45,253 nucleotides of DNA, from the NCBI GenBank assembly GCA_013823635.1, contig PNML01000015.1, forward strand, positions 1-45,253, written 5' to 3'. The DNA comes from Polaromonas sp. GTDB lineage: Bacteria; Pseudomonadota; Gammaproteobacteria; Burkholderiales; Burkholderiaceae_C. The position numbers were made by a program, and so were the translations under genes. The stretch's first letter is position 1. Every line of letters begins with the position of its first letter. Positions 1 to 7,942 of the stretch are shown here, in pieces. The notes beneath the pieces are model-generated. The model was not told the DNA's origin and made no database searches. It saw nothing but the letters and a program-made list of their open reading frames with translations.

Positions 1-1028
1 TGGACATGGCGGTGAAACAGACCCGGGAGGCCGCCATTGCCAGCCTGCGCTCGCGTGCCGAAGACGCCGCCGAAGACCGCATCCTCGACGTGCTGCTGCC
101 CCCGGCCCGCACCGAGCCGGGCATGGGCCAGCTGCACGAACCCACCCCGGACAGCACGGCGCGCCAGGTGTTTCGCAAAAAGCTGCGCGAAGGTGCGCTG
201 GACGACAAGGAAATCGAGGTGGACGTGGCCGATGCCAAGCCCCAGCTCGAAATCATGGGTCCGGCGGGCATGGAGGACATGGCCGAGCAGCTCAAAGGCA
301 TGTTCTCGCAGCTGGGGCAAGGTCGGCGCAAGACCCGCCGCCTGAAAATTGCCGAAGCCCTCAAGCTGTTGACCGATGAAGAAGCCGCCAAGCTGGTCAA
401 CGAAGACGACATCAAGCAGCAGGCGCTGACCAATGCCGAACAAAACGGCATCGTGTTCCTGGACGAGATCGACAAGGTCACCTCGCGCAGCGAGGGCCAG
501 TCGGGCGAGGTGTCGCGCCAGGGCGTGCAGCGTGACCTGTTGCCGCTGGTGGAGGGCACCACCGTGTCCACCAAGTACGGCATGGTCAAGACCGATCACA
601 TCCTGTTCATCGCCAGCGGGGCGTTTCACCTGTCCAAGCCCAGCGACCTCATCCCCGAGTTGCAAGGGCGCTTTCCCATCCGGGTGGAGTTGCAGTCGCT
701 GTCGGTGGCGGATTTCGAGGCCATCCTCACCCAGACCCACGCCAGTCTGGTCAAGCAGTACGAAGCCCTGTTGGCCACCGAGGGCGTGACCCTGGACTTT
801 GCCCCCGAGGCCATTCACCGCCTGGCCCAGCTGGCCTGCGACGTGAACGAGCGCACCGAAAACATCGGTGCGCGGCGCCTGTCCACCGTGATGGAGCGGT
901 TGCTGGACGAGGTGAGTTTCGACGCGGCCCAACTGGCCGGGCAAACCATCCGCATCGATGCGGCCTATGTGAACGCCCGTCTGGCCGAGTTGAGTCAGGA
1001 CGAAGACCTGTCCCGTTTCATTCTTTAA
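1..1028 (+). CDS. hslU: HslU ATPase subunit of HslUV protease, 3' part (5' truncated by window)
   Basis: HslU (ClpY) is the AAA+ unfoldase that feeds proteins to the HslV peptidase in the cytoplasm. The window opens inside the gene, in frame from base 3, so the N-terminal part with Walker A lies upstream. The visible part has the intermediate (I) domain first, Walker B VFLDEIDK near 455-478, the conserved stretch [19 protein letters not shown] near 612-668, and the sensor-2 motif GARRL near 870. It ends in LSRFIL, the family-type C-terminus that docks into HslV. hslV would be expected just upstream, outside the window. The reading frame is intact to the TAA at 1026-1028, which is directly followed by a repeat copy. 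The ATG at base 6 is internal and is not the start. Confidence 0.97.
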   Translation, partial: DMAVKQTREAAIASLRSRAEDAAEDRILDVLLPPARTEPGMGQLHEPTPDSTARQVFRKKLREGALDDKEIEVDVADAKPQLEIMGPAGMEDMAEQLKGMFSQLGQGRRKTRRLKIAEALKLLTDEEAAKLVNEDDIKQQALTNAEQNGIVFLDEIDKVTSRSEGQSGEVSRQGVQRDLLPLVEGTTVSTKYGMVKTDHILFIASGAFHLSKPSDLIPELQGRFPIRVELQSLSVADFEAILTQTHASLVKQYEALLATEGVTLDFAPEAIHRLAQLACDVNERTENIGARRLSTVMERLLDEVSFDAAQLAGQTIRIDAAYVNARLAELSQDEDLSRFIL

Positions 1029-1080
1029 AAATATAGCTACAAAGTTATATTTGATGGGCGCTGGGTGTCGATTGGGTGCA
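1027..1080 (+). repeat. Interspersed repeat, copy R1
   Basis: AT-rich insert beginning at the hslU stop codon. It has the AGCT box at 1035-1038 and the GCGC box at 1058-1061, first bases 23 apart, followed by TGGGTG, which resembles the TGGAGGC of other copies. The same two-box geometry recurs at six other places in the window. It is the least conserved copy downstream of the GCGC box. Confidence 0.6.
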
Positions 1081-1141
1081 AATTCTGTTGCCTCTATGCC
1101 CGGTGCCTCGGTGGCGCCGTCCCCTCGCGGGGCGCTGCCAC

Positions 1142-1169
1142 CCCCATGTCACGTGACCGTGACATGGGG
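1142..1169. repeat. Perfect 11-bp inverted repeat with 6-base loop
   Basis: CCCCATGTCAC (1142-1152) and GTGACATGGGG (1159-1169) are exact reverse complements around the loop GTGACC. There is no following T-run, so it is not a standard intrinsic terminator. It could end hslVU transcription by another route, be an RNA hairpin, or be an operator for a dimeric regulator. The sequence does not decide which. Confidence 0.7.
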
Positions 1170-1322
1170 CACCCGCCAACCCTTGCGCGATCAGCCCTTC
1201 AGTCTGAGGCTTCACATTCAGAGCTTCAGCTAAGTGCTTAATTTCAAACGATTTTGTCGCTGAAATTTCTTTCAAGCGCGCTCTAAGTCTTTGATTTCAT
1301 TGAAATTTCTTCCGCCCAACAC

Positions 1323-1351
1323 TTGGGTTGCCGTGCATTTCCTGATAAAGT
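1323..1351 (+). promoter_or_regulatory. Candidate sigma-70 promoter of mraZ/dcw cluster
   Basis: TTGGGT (1323-1328) is followed by a 17-base spacer and TAAAGT (1346-1351), with a TG one base upstream of the -10 (1343-1344, extended -10 form). The -10 overlaps the first AAAGTG box, so binding of MraZ there would block RNA polymerase. This fits the known MraZ autorepression. Matches to consensus are moderate, and the assignment rests largely on position and overlap. Confidence 0.45.
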
Positions 1352-1382
1352 GGGAAAAAGTGCAATTAAGTGGTGAAAAGTG
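1347..1382 (+). promoter_or_regulatory. MraZ operator: four AAAGTG-type boxes at 10-base intervals
   Basis: AAAGTG occurs at 1347-1352, 1357-1362 and 1377-1382, with TAAGTG at 1367-1372. The spacing is exactly 10 bases, so all boxes face the same side of the helix. MraZ is known to bind direct repeats with about 10-base periodicity upstream of its own gene (TGGG-type in E. coli, AAAGTG-type in Mycoplasma). Here both cores can be read in the first box (AAAGTGGG). The site lies 20-55 bases before the mraZ start and probably controls the whole cluster. Confidence 0.8.
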
Positions 1383-1402
1383 TTTGGGGTGGGGTGAAAC
1401 TG

Positions 1403-1831
1403 GTGTTCCAAGGTGCTTCGTGTCTCAGTCTGGATGTGAAGGGGCGGCTCTCTGTGCCGACCCGGCACCGTGACGTGCTCAGCGCCACCGCCAGCAGCCA
1501 GCTCACCATCACCAAACACCCGCACGGTTGCCTCATGGTGTTCCCCCGTCCCGAGTGGGAAAAATTCCGCGACCGCATCGCGGCACTGCCCATGCAGGCC
1601 CAGTGGTGGAAGCGCATCTTCCTGGGCAATGCCATGGATGTGGAGATGGACGGCAGTGGTCGCGTGCTCATTTCCCCCGAGCTGCGCACGGCCGCCGGCA
1701 TCCAGAAGGACGCGGTGCTGCTGGGCATGGGGGGGTATTTCGAGCTGTGGGATGCCGCCACCTACGCCGCCCAGGAGGCCGAGGCCATGAAGGGCGACAT
1801 GCCCGACGTCTTCAAGGACTTTTCTTTTTAA
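1403..1831 (+). CDS. mraZ: Transcriptional regulator MraZ
   Basis: MraZ is a ring-forming DNA-binding protein that represses the dcw cluster, including its own gene. At 142 residues the length is normal. It has two SpoVT/AbrB-like half domains, each with a DxxGR-type motif: [10 protein letters not shown] near residue 12 and [11 protein letters not shown] near residue 82. I chose the GTG at 1403 because the protein then begins [11 protein letters not shown], the usual N-terminus, and because the in-frame codons back to the ATG at 1370 would run through the operator boxes. The Shine-Dalgarno sequence is weak (a G-rich stretch near 1386-1396). It is the first gene of the cluster, 8 bases before rsmH. 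Confidence 0.93.
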   Translation: MFQGASCLSLDVKGRLSVPTRHRDVLSATASSQLTITKHPHGCLMVFPRPEWEKFRDRIAALPMQAQWWKRIFLGNAMDVEMDGSGRVLISPELRTAAGIQKDAVLLGMGGYFELWDAATYAAQEAEAMKGDMPDVFKDFSF

Positions 1832-1839
1832 GGACTGCA

Positions 1840-2757
1840 GTGCAAGACGTGTGGACCCATCACACCGTCCTGCTGAACGAAGCGGTCGACGCCCTCTCTG
1901 TTCAGCCCGACGGCCATTACATCGATGCCACGTTTGGTCGCGGTGGACACTCTCGCCTCATCCTGTCCAGGCTGGGGCCGACGGGCGGACTCACCGCGTT
2001 CGACAAAGACCCGCAAGCCATTGCCTCGGCCCAGGCGCTGGGCGACGCGCGTCTGAGCTGGCGCCATGAGGGGTTTGCCCACCTGGCCGATTTGCCGCCA
2101 GCCAGTGCGGACGGCTTGCTGATGGACCTGGGTGTCAGCTCGCCCCAGATCGACGATCCGCAGCGCGGTTTTTCCTTTCGCCACGATGGTCCGCTGGACA
2201 TGCGCATGGACCCCACCCGGGGACAGAGCGTGGCGCAGTGGCTGGAAACGGCAGACATCCCAACCCTCGCGGAGGTGATACGTGAATACGGCGAAGAACG
2301 GTTTGCTCAACCGATTGCAAAGGCGATTAATCGTCGCCGACAGGAACGGGGCTTTGTTCGAACCACCGCTGAACTGGCCGAAATCGTGGCTGGCGCGGTC
2401 AAAACCCGCGAGCCGGGCAAGGACCCTGCAACGCGCACATTTCAGGCTTTTCGGATTTTCATCAACGCCGAACTTGAAGAGCTGCAACAAGCGCTAGAGG
2501 CCTCGTTGCACGTGTTGCGTCCGGGGGGGCGGCTGGTGGTCATCAGCTTTCATTCGCTGGAAGACCGCATCGTCAAGCAGTTCATGGCCCAGCATGCGCG
2601 GGAAGTGGTCGATCGCCGGGTGCCATTCGCGGCGCCCGCCGCCCTCAAGCTCAAGCTGCTGGGGCGCACCATGCCCAGCGCGCAAGAGGTCCAGGCCAAC
2701 CCCCGCGCCCGCAGCGCGGTGATGCGCGTGGCCCAACGCACCCAGGTGCCCGCGTGA
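1840..2757 (+). CDS. rsmH: 16S rRNA (cytosine-1402-N4)-methyltransferase RsmH
   Basis: RsmH (MraW) methylates C1402 of 16S rRNA at N4 using S-adenosylmethionine. The 305-residue product begins [16 protein letters not shown] and carries the SAM-binding motif [10 protein letters not shown], the MDLGVSSPQ motif, and the C-terminal signatures [17 protein letters not shown] and [14 protein letters not shown]. The GTG start at 1840 has AAGGA five bases upstream, overlapping the mraZ stop, so the two genes look coupled. A weaker alternative is the GTG at 1849. The stretch from about 2270 to 2510 is visibly poorer in G and C than the rest of the gene. It ends with a 17-base string identical to part of the repeat copy in murG. 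The reading frame and conserved residues are intact. Confidence 0.96.
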   Translation: MQDVWTHHTVLLNEAVDALSVQPDGHYIDATFGRGGHSRLILSRLGPTGGLTAFDKDPQAIASAQALGDARLSWRHEGFAHLADLPPASADGLLMDLGVSSPQIDDPQRGFSFRHDGPLDMRMDPTRGQSVAQWLETADIPTLAEVIREYGEERFAQPIAKAINRRRQERGFVRTTAELAEIVAGAVKTREPGKDPATRTFQAFRIFINAELEELQQALEASLHVLRPGGRLVVISFHSLEDRIVKQFMAQHAREVVDRRVPFAAPAALKLKLLGRTMPSAQEVQANPRARSAVMRVAQRTQVPA

Positions 2758-2770
2758 GGGGCTGGCAGGC

Positions 2771-3166
2771 ATGATCAGGCTCAACCTCATGTTGCTGCTG
2801 GGGGTGCTGCTGAGTGCGTTTTACCTGGTGCACACCCAGTACGAATCCCGTCGCCTGTACACCCAGTTGGACCGCGCCCACAGCCAGACCCGGCGGCTCG
2901 AGGCCGAGCACGAGCAACTGGTGGTGCAAAAGCGCGCACAGGCCACGTCGGCGCGTGTCCAGCAGCTGGCCACCAGCCGACTGAACATGCGCCCGGCCAA
3001 TCCCGCCATCACCTATTACGTGAGCGACGCGTCTGCCGTGGCCGCCGGTGCGGCATCCACCGGGCACGGTCAAACCAGCACGGGTGTGTTGACGCAGCGG
3101 GATGCCCCGCTGGTGCCGGGCACCGTCCAGGCCACTCCGTCCAAAGAAGGGGTGCGTCGGCCATGA
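2771..3166 (+). CDS. ftsL: Cell division protein FtsL
   Basis: FtsL is a bitopic inner-membrane divisome protein that forms a subcomplex with FtsB and FtsQ and helps activate FtsWI. The 131-residue product has a short cytoplasmic start, one membrane segment at about residues 4-20, then a charged periplasmic heptad-like stretch (about 25-75, rich in R, E, Q and L). That stretch fits the FtsL coiled coil. The C-terminal 50 residues are low-complexity and variable. Assignment rests on topology and on the invariant position between rsmH and ftsI, since the family is poorly conserved in sequence. It starts 13 bases after rsmH and overlaps ftsI by four bases (ATGA). Confidence 0.93.
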   Translation: MIRLNLMLLLGVLLSAFYLVHTQYESRRLYTQLDRAHSQTRRLEAEHEQLVVQKRAQATSARVQQLATSRLNMRPANPAITYYVSDASAVAAGAASTGHGQTSTGVLTQRDAPLVPGTVQATPSKEGVRRP

Positions 3167-4896
3167 CCCGAAGCATCGCCTACCACGCCAGCCCCCTGCT
3201 GGCCAGCAAAACGCCCGTCTGGCGCAGCAAGTTCATCGTGGCGGCGCTGGGGCTGGCGTTTGTGGGGCTGGGCGCGCGTGCGGCCTACGTGCAGGTGGTG
3301 GGCAACGAATTTTTCCAGCGCCAGGGTGAGGTGCGGTTTGCCCGCACACTGGAGCTGCCCGCCAACCGTGGCCGGGTGCTGGACCGAAACGGCCTCATCC
3401 TCGCCTCCAGCGTGGCGGCCCAGAGCATCTGGGCCATTCCCGAAGATGTGGACAAAACCCACCCGCGCCTGGCCGATGCCGCCAAGCTGCTGGACATCAA
3501 GCTGGCCGATTTGAAAAAGCGCTTGTCGGACGAAGACAAAACCTTCGTCTGGGTGAAGCGCCAGGTGGATGAGCCCGTGGCCAAAGAGGTGGAGGCACTG
3601 GGCATCAAGGGCATTTACCTGCGCAAGGACTACAAGCGCCAGTACCCCGAAGGTGAGGCGGCGGCCCATGTGGTGGGCTTCACCAACGTGGAAGACGTGG
3701 GCCAGGAGGGCGTGGAGCTGGCGTTCAACAAGCAGCTGTCGGGCACGCCGGGCTCGCGTCGGGTCATCAAGGACCGGCTGGGCCGCGTCATTGAGGACGT
3801 GCGCGATGCCATTCCGCCCCAGGACGGCCCGGACCTGCAGCTGTCCATCGACAGCAAGGTGCAATTTTTTGCCCACCAAAAGCTCACCGAAGCCGTGCGC
3901 GCGCACAAGGCCAAGGCGGGCAGTGTGGTGGTGATGGACGTGGTCAGTGGCGAGGTGCTTGCGCTGGCCAACTACCCCAGCTACAACCCCAACCGCCGCG
4001 AGCACCTCAGTGGTGAGCAGTTGCGCAACCGCGCCCTGACGGACACCTTCGAACCGGGTTCCACCATGAAGCCGTTTGTCGCGGCCCTGGCACTGGAGCA
4101 CAAGCTGGTGCGTCCCGACACCGTCATCCAGACCGCCCCCGGTCGCCTGACCATTGGCGGCTCCACCATCAGCGACGCGCACCCCAACGGTGCGCTCACG
4201 GTGAACGAGGTCATTCAAAAGTCCAGCAACGTGGGCACGGTCAAGATGGCCATGCAGTTCCAGCCGCGCGAGATGTGGGAAATGTTCCACGACATCGGCA
4301 TGGGCCAAAAGCCCGATGTGCCGTTCCCGGGCGCCGTCAGCGGGCGCCTGCGTGCCCACAAGTCGTGGCGCCCGATCGAGCAGGCCACCATGAGCTATGG
4401 CTACGGCCTGTCGGCATCGCTCTACCAGTTGGCACAGGCCTACACCATCTTTGCGCGCGACGGTGAGCTGATCGTGCCGACCCTGGTCCGCCAGCCCGAG
4501 CAGGCCCATGGGCAGCGCGTGTTCAGCGAGAAAAACGCCTTGGCCGTGCGCCACATGCTGCACCTGGCCACCAGCAAGGGCGGAACCGCCCCCAAGGCAC
4601 AAACCATGGGGTATTCGGTGGGCGGCAAAACCGGCACCGCACACAAACAAGAGGGCAAGGGCTACGCCGACAAAAAATACCGCAGCTTCTTCGTGGGCCT
4701 GGCGCCGGTGGAGCAGCCCCGCGTGGTGGTGGCCGTGATGATCGACGAGCCCAGCAACGGTCAGTACTACGGTGGCCTGGTGGCCGCGCCCGTGTTCAGT
4801 GAAACGGTGCAGCAAACGCTGCGCATCCTGGGCGTGCCGCCCGACATGAGCGTGAAGCCCCAGATCGTGGTGGAAGCGGTGGAGGAGTCGTTCTGA
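3163..4896 (+). CDS. ftsI: Peptidoglycan D,D-transpeptidase FtsI (PBP3)
   Basis: FtsI crosslinks septal peptidoglycan in the periplasm, paired with the FtsW glycosyltransferase. The 577-residue product has one N-terminal membrane anchor (about 22-42), a PBP dimerisation domain starting around RGRVLDRNG, and a transpeptidase domain. All three active-site motifs are visible: S300-T-M-K303 (nucleophilic serine and lysine), S354-S-N356, and K489-T-G-T. Length is typical. The start overlaps the ftsL stop, and the stop shares a base with the murE start. FtsL, FtsI and later FtsW and FtsQ make this a division operon as well as a wall-precursor operon. There is nothing unusual in the sequence. Confidence 0.98.
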   Translation: MTRSIAYHASPLLASKTPVWRSKFIVAALGLAFVGLGARAAYVQVVGNEFFQRQGEVRFARTLELPANRGRVLDRNGLILASSVAAQSIWAIPEDVDKTHPRLADAAKLLDIKLADLKKRLSDEDKTFVWVKRQVDEPVAKEVEALGIKGIYLRKDYKRQYPEGEAAAHVVGFTNVEDVGQEGVELAFNKQLSGTPGSRRVIKDRLGRVIEDVRDAIPPQDGPDLQLSIDSKVQFFAHQKLTEAVRAHKAKAGSVVVMDVVSGEVLALANYPSYNPNRREHLSGEQLRNRALTDTFEPGSTMKPFVAALALEHKLVRPDTVIQTAPGRLTIGGSTISDAHPNGALTVNEVIQKSSNVGTVKMAMQFQPREMWEMFHDIGMGQKPDVPFPGAVSGRLRAHKSWRPIEQATMSYGYGLSASLYQLAQAYTIFARDGELIVPTLVRQPEQAHGQRVFSEKNALAVRHMLHLATSKGGTAPKAQTMGYSVGGKTGTAHKQEGKGYADKKYRSFFVGLAPVEQPRVVVAVMIDEPSNGQYYGGLVAAPVFSETVQQTLRILGVPPDMSVKPQIVVEAVEESF

Positions 4897-6500
4897 TGAC
4901 ACCCTTGCGCGACCTGACTGAGGCACTGGCCTGGCTGCGTGGCCGGGGCGTGGTCCGTTTGCAGACCGACAGCCGCCAGGTGCAGGCCGGCGATGCCTTC
5001 ATCGCCTGGCCCGGTTTTGCCACCGACGGCCGGCGTTTTGTGCCTGCGGCACTGGCCGCCGGTGCCGTGGCCTGTCTGGTGGAGGCCGATGGACTGGCCA
5101 ACGCGATGGAACTGGCCGATGGGTCCCCTGCCGCGCAGTCCGCAGTGGCCAGCCTGGCGGGCCTGAAGGCCGCCACCGGTGAGTTGGCCGCTGCCTTCCA
5201 TGGCCACCCCAGCCGCGAGGTGAAGGTGGTGGCCATCACCGGCACCAACGGCAAAACATCCACCGCTTGGTGGTTGGCGCAGGCCCTGACCGCCGCCGGT
5301 CATCCGGCGGGCATCATGGGCACACTGGGCGTGGGCTTGCCCGGTCCTGCCGACAACCCGCTGGCCCAGGTGCAGCCCACCGGCCTCACCACCCCCGACC
5401 CCGTGACCGTGCAGCACACCCTGCGCCAGTGGGCCGATGCGGGCGTGGGGGCCTGCGCGGTGGAGGCCTCATCCATTGGGCTGGTCGAGCACCGCCTCGC
5501 GGGCACCGAGCTGGCGGTGGCCGTGTTCACCAATTTCACCCAGGACCACCTCGACTTCCACGGCACCATGGCGCACTACTGGGCCGCCAAACAAGGGCTG
5601 TTCGATGCACCCCAGCTGGGTGCTGCCGTGGTGAATGTGGACGACCCCCAGGGCCTGCAGCTGGCCCTGGCGCTGGACCGTGAAGCCCGGCTGGACCTCT
5701 GGACCATCAGCCTGCACCCCGACCAGCATGCGCGCCTGTGTGTGACCCGGCTGGCCCACACGACCACCGGCATGCACCTGAGCCTGCGCGAAGGCGGGCA
5801 CACCGTGACGCTGGCGCTGCCCCTGGTGGGTGACTACAACGCCACCAACGTGCTGGGTGTGGTGGCCACGCTGCGGGCGCTGGGCGTGGGCCTGTTGGAC
5901 GCGGTGGCTGCCTGCCACCAGCTGGGGCCCGTGCCGGGGCGCATGGCCGCCGTCAACCCGCAGCTGGACCTGCCCGCCGGTGCCGATGGGGACGCCCTGG
6001 CCGCGGCCTTGCCCCTGGTGCTGGTGGACTACGCCCACACGCCCGATGCCTTGCACAAAGCCCTGCTGGCCTTGCAGCCCGTGGCCACCGCGCGGGGGGG
6101 GCAGCTGCACTGCGTGGTGGGTTGTGGCGGTGACCGCGACGCGGGCAAGCGCCCCCTGATGGCCGCCGCCGCCGAAGCCTTGTCTGACCAGCTGTGCCTG
6201 ACCAGCGACAACCCCCGCAGCGAGTCCCCCCAGGCCATCCTGGACCAGATGGTGGCCGGCTTGAGGGACCCGTTGGTGGCCCGGGTGGTGGTTGACCGCG
6301 CCCAGGCCATCGCCACGCAGGTGGCGATGGCCGCGGCCGCCGATGTGGTGCTCATCGCTGGCAAAGGCCACGAAACCACCCAGGAAGTGGCTGGGGTCAA
6401 GCACCCGTTTTCCGATCACGCGCACGCGCTGGCCGCCTTGCAGGCCCGCGTGCACCCCATGGACCGTTCTTCTGCCCCCGCCGTGGCACCCCAGGCATGA
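4896..6500 (+). CDS. murE: UDP-MurNAc-tripeptide ligase MurE (meso-diaminopimelate-adding)
   Basis: MurE adds the third residue of the peptide stem to UDP-MurNAc-L-Ala-D-Glu in the cytoplasm, using ATP. The P-loop GTNGKTS is at about residues 116-122, and the Mur-ligase central and C-terminal domains follow. The motif DNPRSE near residue 440 is the form associated with meso-diaminopimelate rather than lysine, as expected for a Gram-negative. At 534 residues it is somewhat longer than E. coli MurE (about 495), with an alanine-rich tail. The ATG at 4896 overlaps the ftsI stop by one base, and the stop overlaps the murF start. Confidence 0.97.
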   Translation: MTPLRDLTEALAWLRGRGVVRLQTDSRQVQAGDAFIAWPGFATDGRRFVPAALAAGAVACLVEADGLANAMELADGSPAAQSAVASLAGLKAATGELAAAFHGHPSREVKVVAITGTNGKTSTAWWLAQALTAAGHPAGIMGTLGVGLPGPADNPLAQVQPTGLTTPDPVTVQHTLRQWADAGVGACAVEASSIGLVEHRLAGTELAVAVFTNFTQDHLDFHGTMAHYWAAKQGLFDAPQLGAAVVNVDDPQGLQLALALDREARLDLWTISLHPDQHARLCVTRLAHTTTGMHLSLREGGHTVTLALPLVGDYNATNVLGVVATLRALGVGLLDAVAACHQLGPVPGRMAAVNPQLDLPAGADGDALAAALPLVLVDYAHTPDALHKALLALQPVATARGGQLHCVVGCGGDRDAGKRPLMAAAAEALSDQLCLTSDNPRSESPQAILDQMVAGLRDPLVARVVVDRAQAIATQVAMAAAADVVLIAGKGHETTQEVAGVKHPFSDHAHALAALQARVHPMDRSSAPAVAPQA

Positions 6501-7942
6501 CCAGCCCTTCCTTCAATGACCTGCTGCCGCGCCTGACCGGCGCGCGCACCGTGGGCGAGCCCCTGTCCACCATCGCGCGGGTCCACACCGACAGCCGCAG
6601 CCTGCGGCCGGGCGACCTGTTCGTGGCCCTGCGCGGCGACACGTTTGATGCCCACCAGTTCCTGCCACAGGCCGCTGCTGCCGGTGCCGTGGCCGCCGTG
6701 GCCCAGCAAGGCCTGGCCGAGGCCGGTGTGCCCGGCGTGGAGGTGCCCGACAGCCGCCGGGCGTTGGGTGAGCTGGCCACGCTGTGGCGCGCACAGTTCC
6801 AGTTGCCCCTGATCGCCGTGACCGGCAGCAACGGCAAAACCACCGTCACCCAGATGCTGGCCAGCATCCTGCGGGCCGCCGTGGGCGGGGAGGGCGACGA
6901 TGCCCTGGCCACCCAGGGCAACCTGAACAACGACATCGGTGTGCCGCAAACCCTGCTGCGCCTGCGTCCCCACCACCAGCTGGCGGTGGTGGAGCTGGGC
7001 ATGAACCACCCCGGCGAAATCGAGGTCTTGGCCGCCATGGCGCAGCCCACCGTGGCCCTGGTCAACAACGCCCAGCGCGAGCACCAGGAGTTCATGGGCA
7101 CCGTCGAGGCCGTGGCGCGGGAAAACGGCATGGCCATCGCGGCCTTGCCGTCCGACGGCATGGCCGTGTTCCCCTGCGACGACGCCTACACCTCGGTGTG
7201 GCAGGCGCAGGCCGGTGAACGCCGCACCCTCACCTTCAGCGACAGCGACCCGGCCGCCGACGTCAAGGCGCAGGCCCAGTGGCTGGGGCTGGCCTGGCAG
7301 GTGCAGGTGCACACCCCGCTGGGGCAGGCCGAGTTCCAGCTGAAACTGGCGGGCCGGCACAACGTGCGCAACGCCCTGGCCGCCTGTGCCTGTGCCTTGG
7401 CCGCCGGGGTGTCGCTGGCGGCGGTGGTGCAAGGGCTGGAGGCGTTTGAGGCCGTGCAGGGGCGTTCGCGGGCCTTTGCCCTGCCGGCACCAGGGGGCGC
7501 GCTCACCGTGGTGGACGACAGCTACAACGCCAACCCCGACTCGGTGCTGGCCGCCATCAACGTGCTGGCCGGTTTGCCCCAGCCCCGCACCCTGGTGCTG
7601 GGCGACATGGGTGAGGTGGGCGACCAGGCCCTGGCGTTTCACACCGAGGTGCTGCGCCACGCCCTGGACAGCGGTCTGGACACGGTGCTGTGCACCGGTG
7701 CGCACATGGCCGACGCGCTGGGTGAGCTGCGCCGCGACCTGCCCCAGGCCGCCCGCATCCGCCACGCGCCCGACATGGCCGCGCTCATGCTGCTGGCCCT
7801 GGGGGCCGCGGCAGCGGGCGGCAGCACCCTGGTCAAAGGTTCGCGCTTCATGAAGATGGAGCGCGTGGTGCAAGCCCTGCAACTGGCGTGGGGCGAACAC
7901 GCCCCCGCCGCACAACCCGACGGGAGCGCCCATGCTCATTAA
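6497..7942 (+). CDS. murF: UDP-MurNAc-tripeptide:D-Ala-D-Ala ligase MurF
   Basis: MurF attaches D-Ala-D-Ala to UDP-MurNAc-tripeptide, completing the cytoplasmic pentapeptide precursor. The 481-residue protein shows the N-terminal substrate domain ([16 protein letters not shown]), the P-loop GSNGKT at about 110-115, [20 protein letters not shown] and the C-terminal [10 protein letters not shown] motif, all typical of MurF. It overlaps murE by four bases (ATGA) and mraY by 11 bases. Its D-Ala-D-Ala substrate comes from the ddl gene further down the same cluster. Confidence 0.97.
   Translation: MTSPSFNDLLPRLTGARTVGEPLSTIARVHTDSRSLRPGDLFVALRGDTFDAHQFLPQAAAAGAVAAVAQQGLAEAGVPGVEVPDSRRALGELATLWRAQFQLPLIAVTGSNGKTTVTQMLASILRAAVGGEGDDALATQGNLNNDIGVPQTLLRLRPHHQLAVVELGMNHPGEIEVLAAMAQPTVALVNNAQREHQEFMGTVEAVARENGMAIAALPSDGMAVFPCDDAYTSVWQAQAGERRTLTFSDSDPAADVKAQAQWLGLAWQVQVHTPLGQAEFQLKLAGRHNVRNALAACACALAAGVSLAAVVQGLEAFEAVQGRSRAFALPAPGGALTVVDDSYNANPDSVLAAINVLAGLPQPRTLVLGDMGEVGDQALAFHTEVLRHALDSGLDTVLCTGAHMADALGELRRDLPQAARIRHAPDMAALMLLALGAAAAGGSTLVKGSRFMKMERVVQALQLAWGEHAPAAQPDGSAHAH

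Larger units (their letters stand above)
1029..1402. other. hslU-mraZ intergenic region (374 bases), no gene
   Basis: No convincing gene is seen on either strand. In order it holds a copy of the 23-base-spaced repeat directly after the hslU stop (1027-1080), a perfect 11-bp dyad (1142-1169), and two copies of TGAAATTTCTT exactly 40 bases apart (1261-1271 and 1301-1311). After these come a candidate promoter (1323-1351) and four AAAGTG-type boxes (1347-1382) before the mraZ start. The region is richer in A and T than the flanking genes, most clearly from about 1200 onward. Short open frames here lack codon bias and ribosome binding sites. Confidence 0.8.

Noticed and set aside
1051-1275. Short open frames on both strands in the hslU-mraZ gap
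   Set aside because: No coding bias and no ribosome binding sites. They overlap the repeat and the dyad.
3070-4926. Long antisense open frame (618 codons) opposite ftsI
   Set aside because: It mirrors ftsI in a G+C-rich gene with strong third-position bias. The product is His/Gly/Val-rich low-complexity sequence with no motif or ribosome site.
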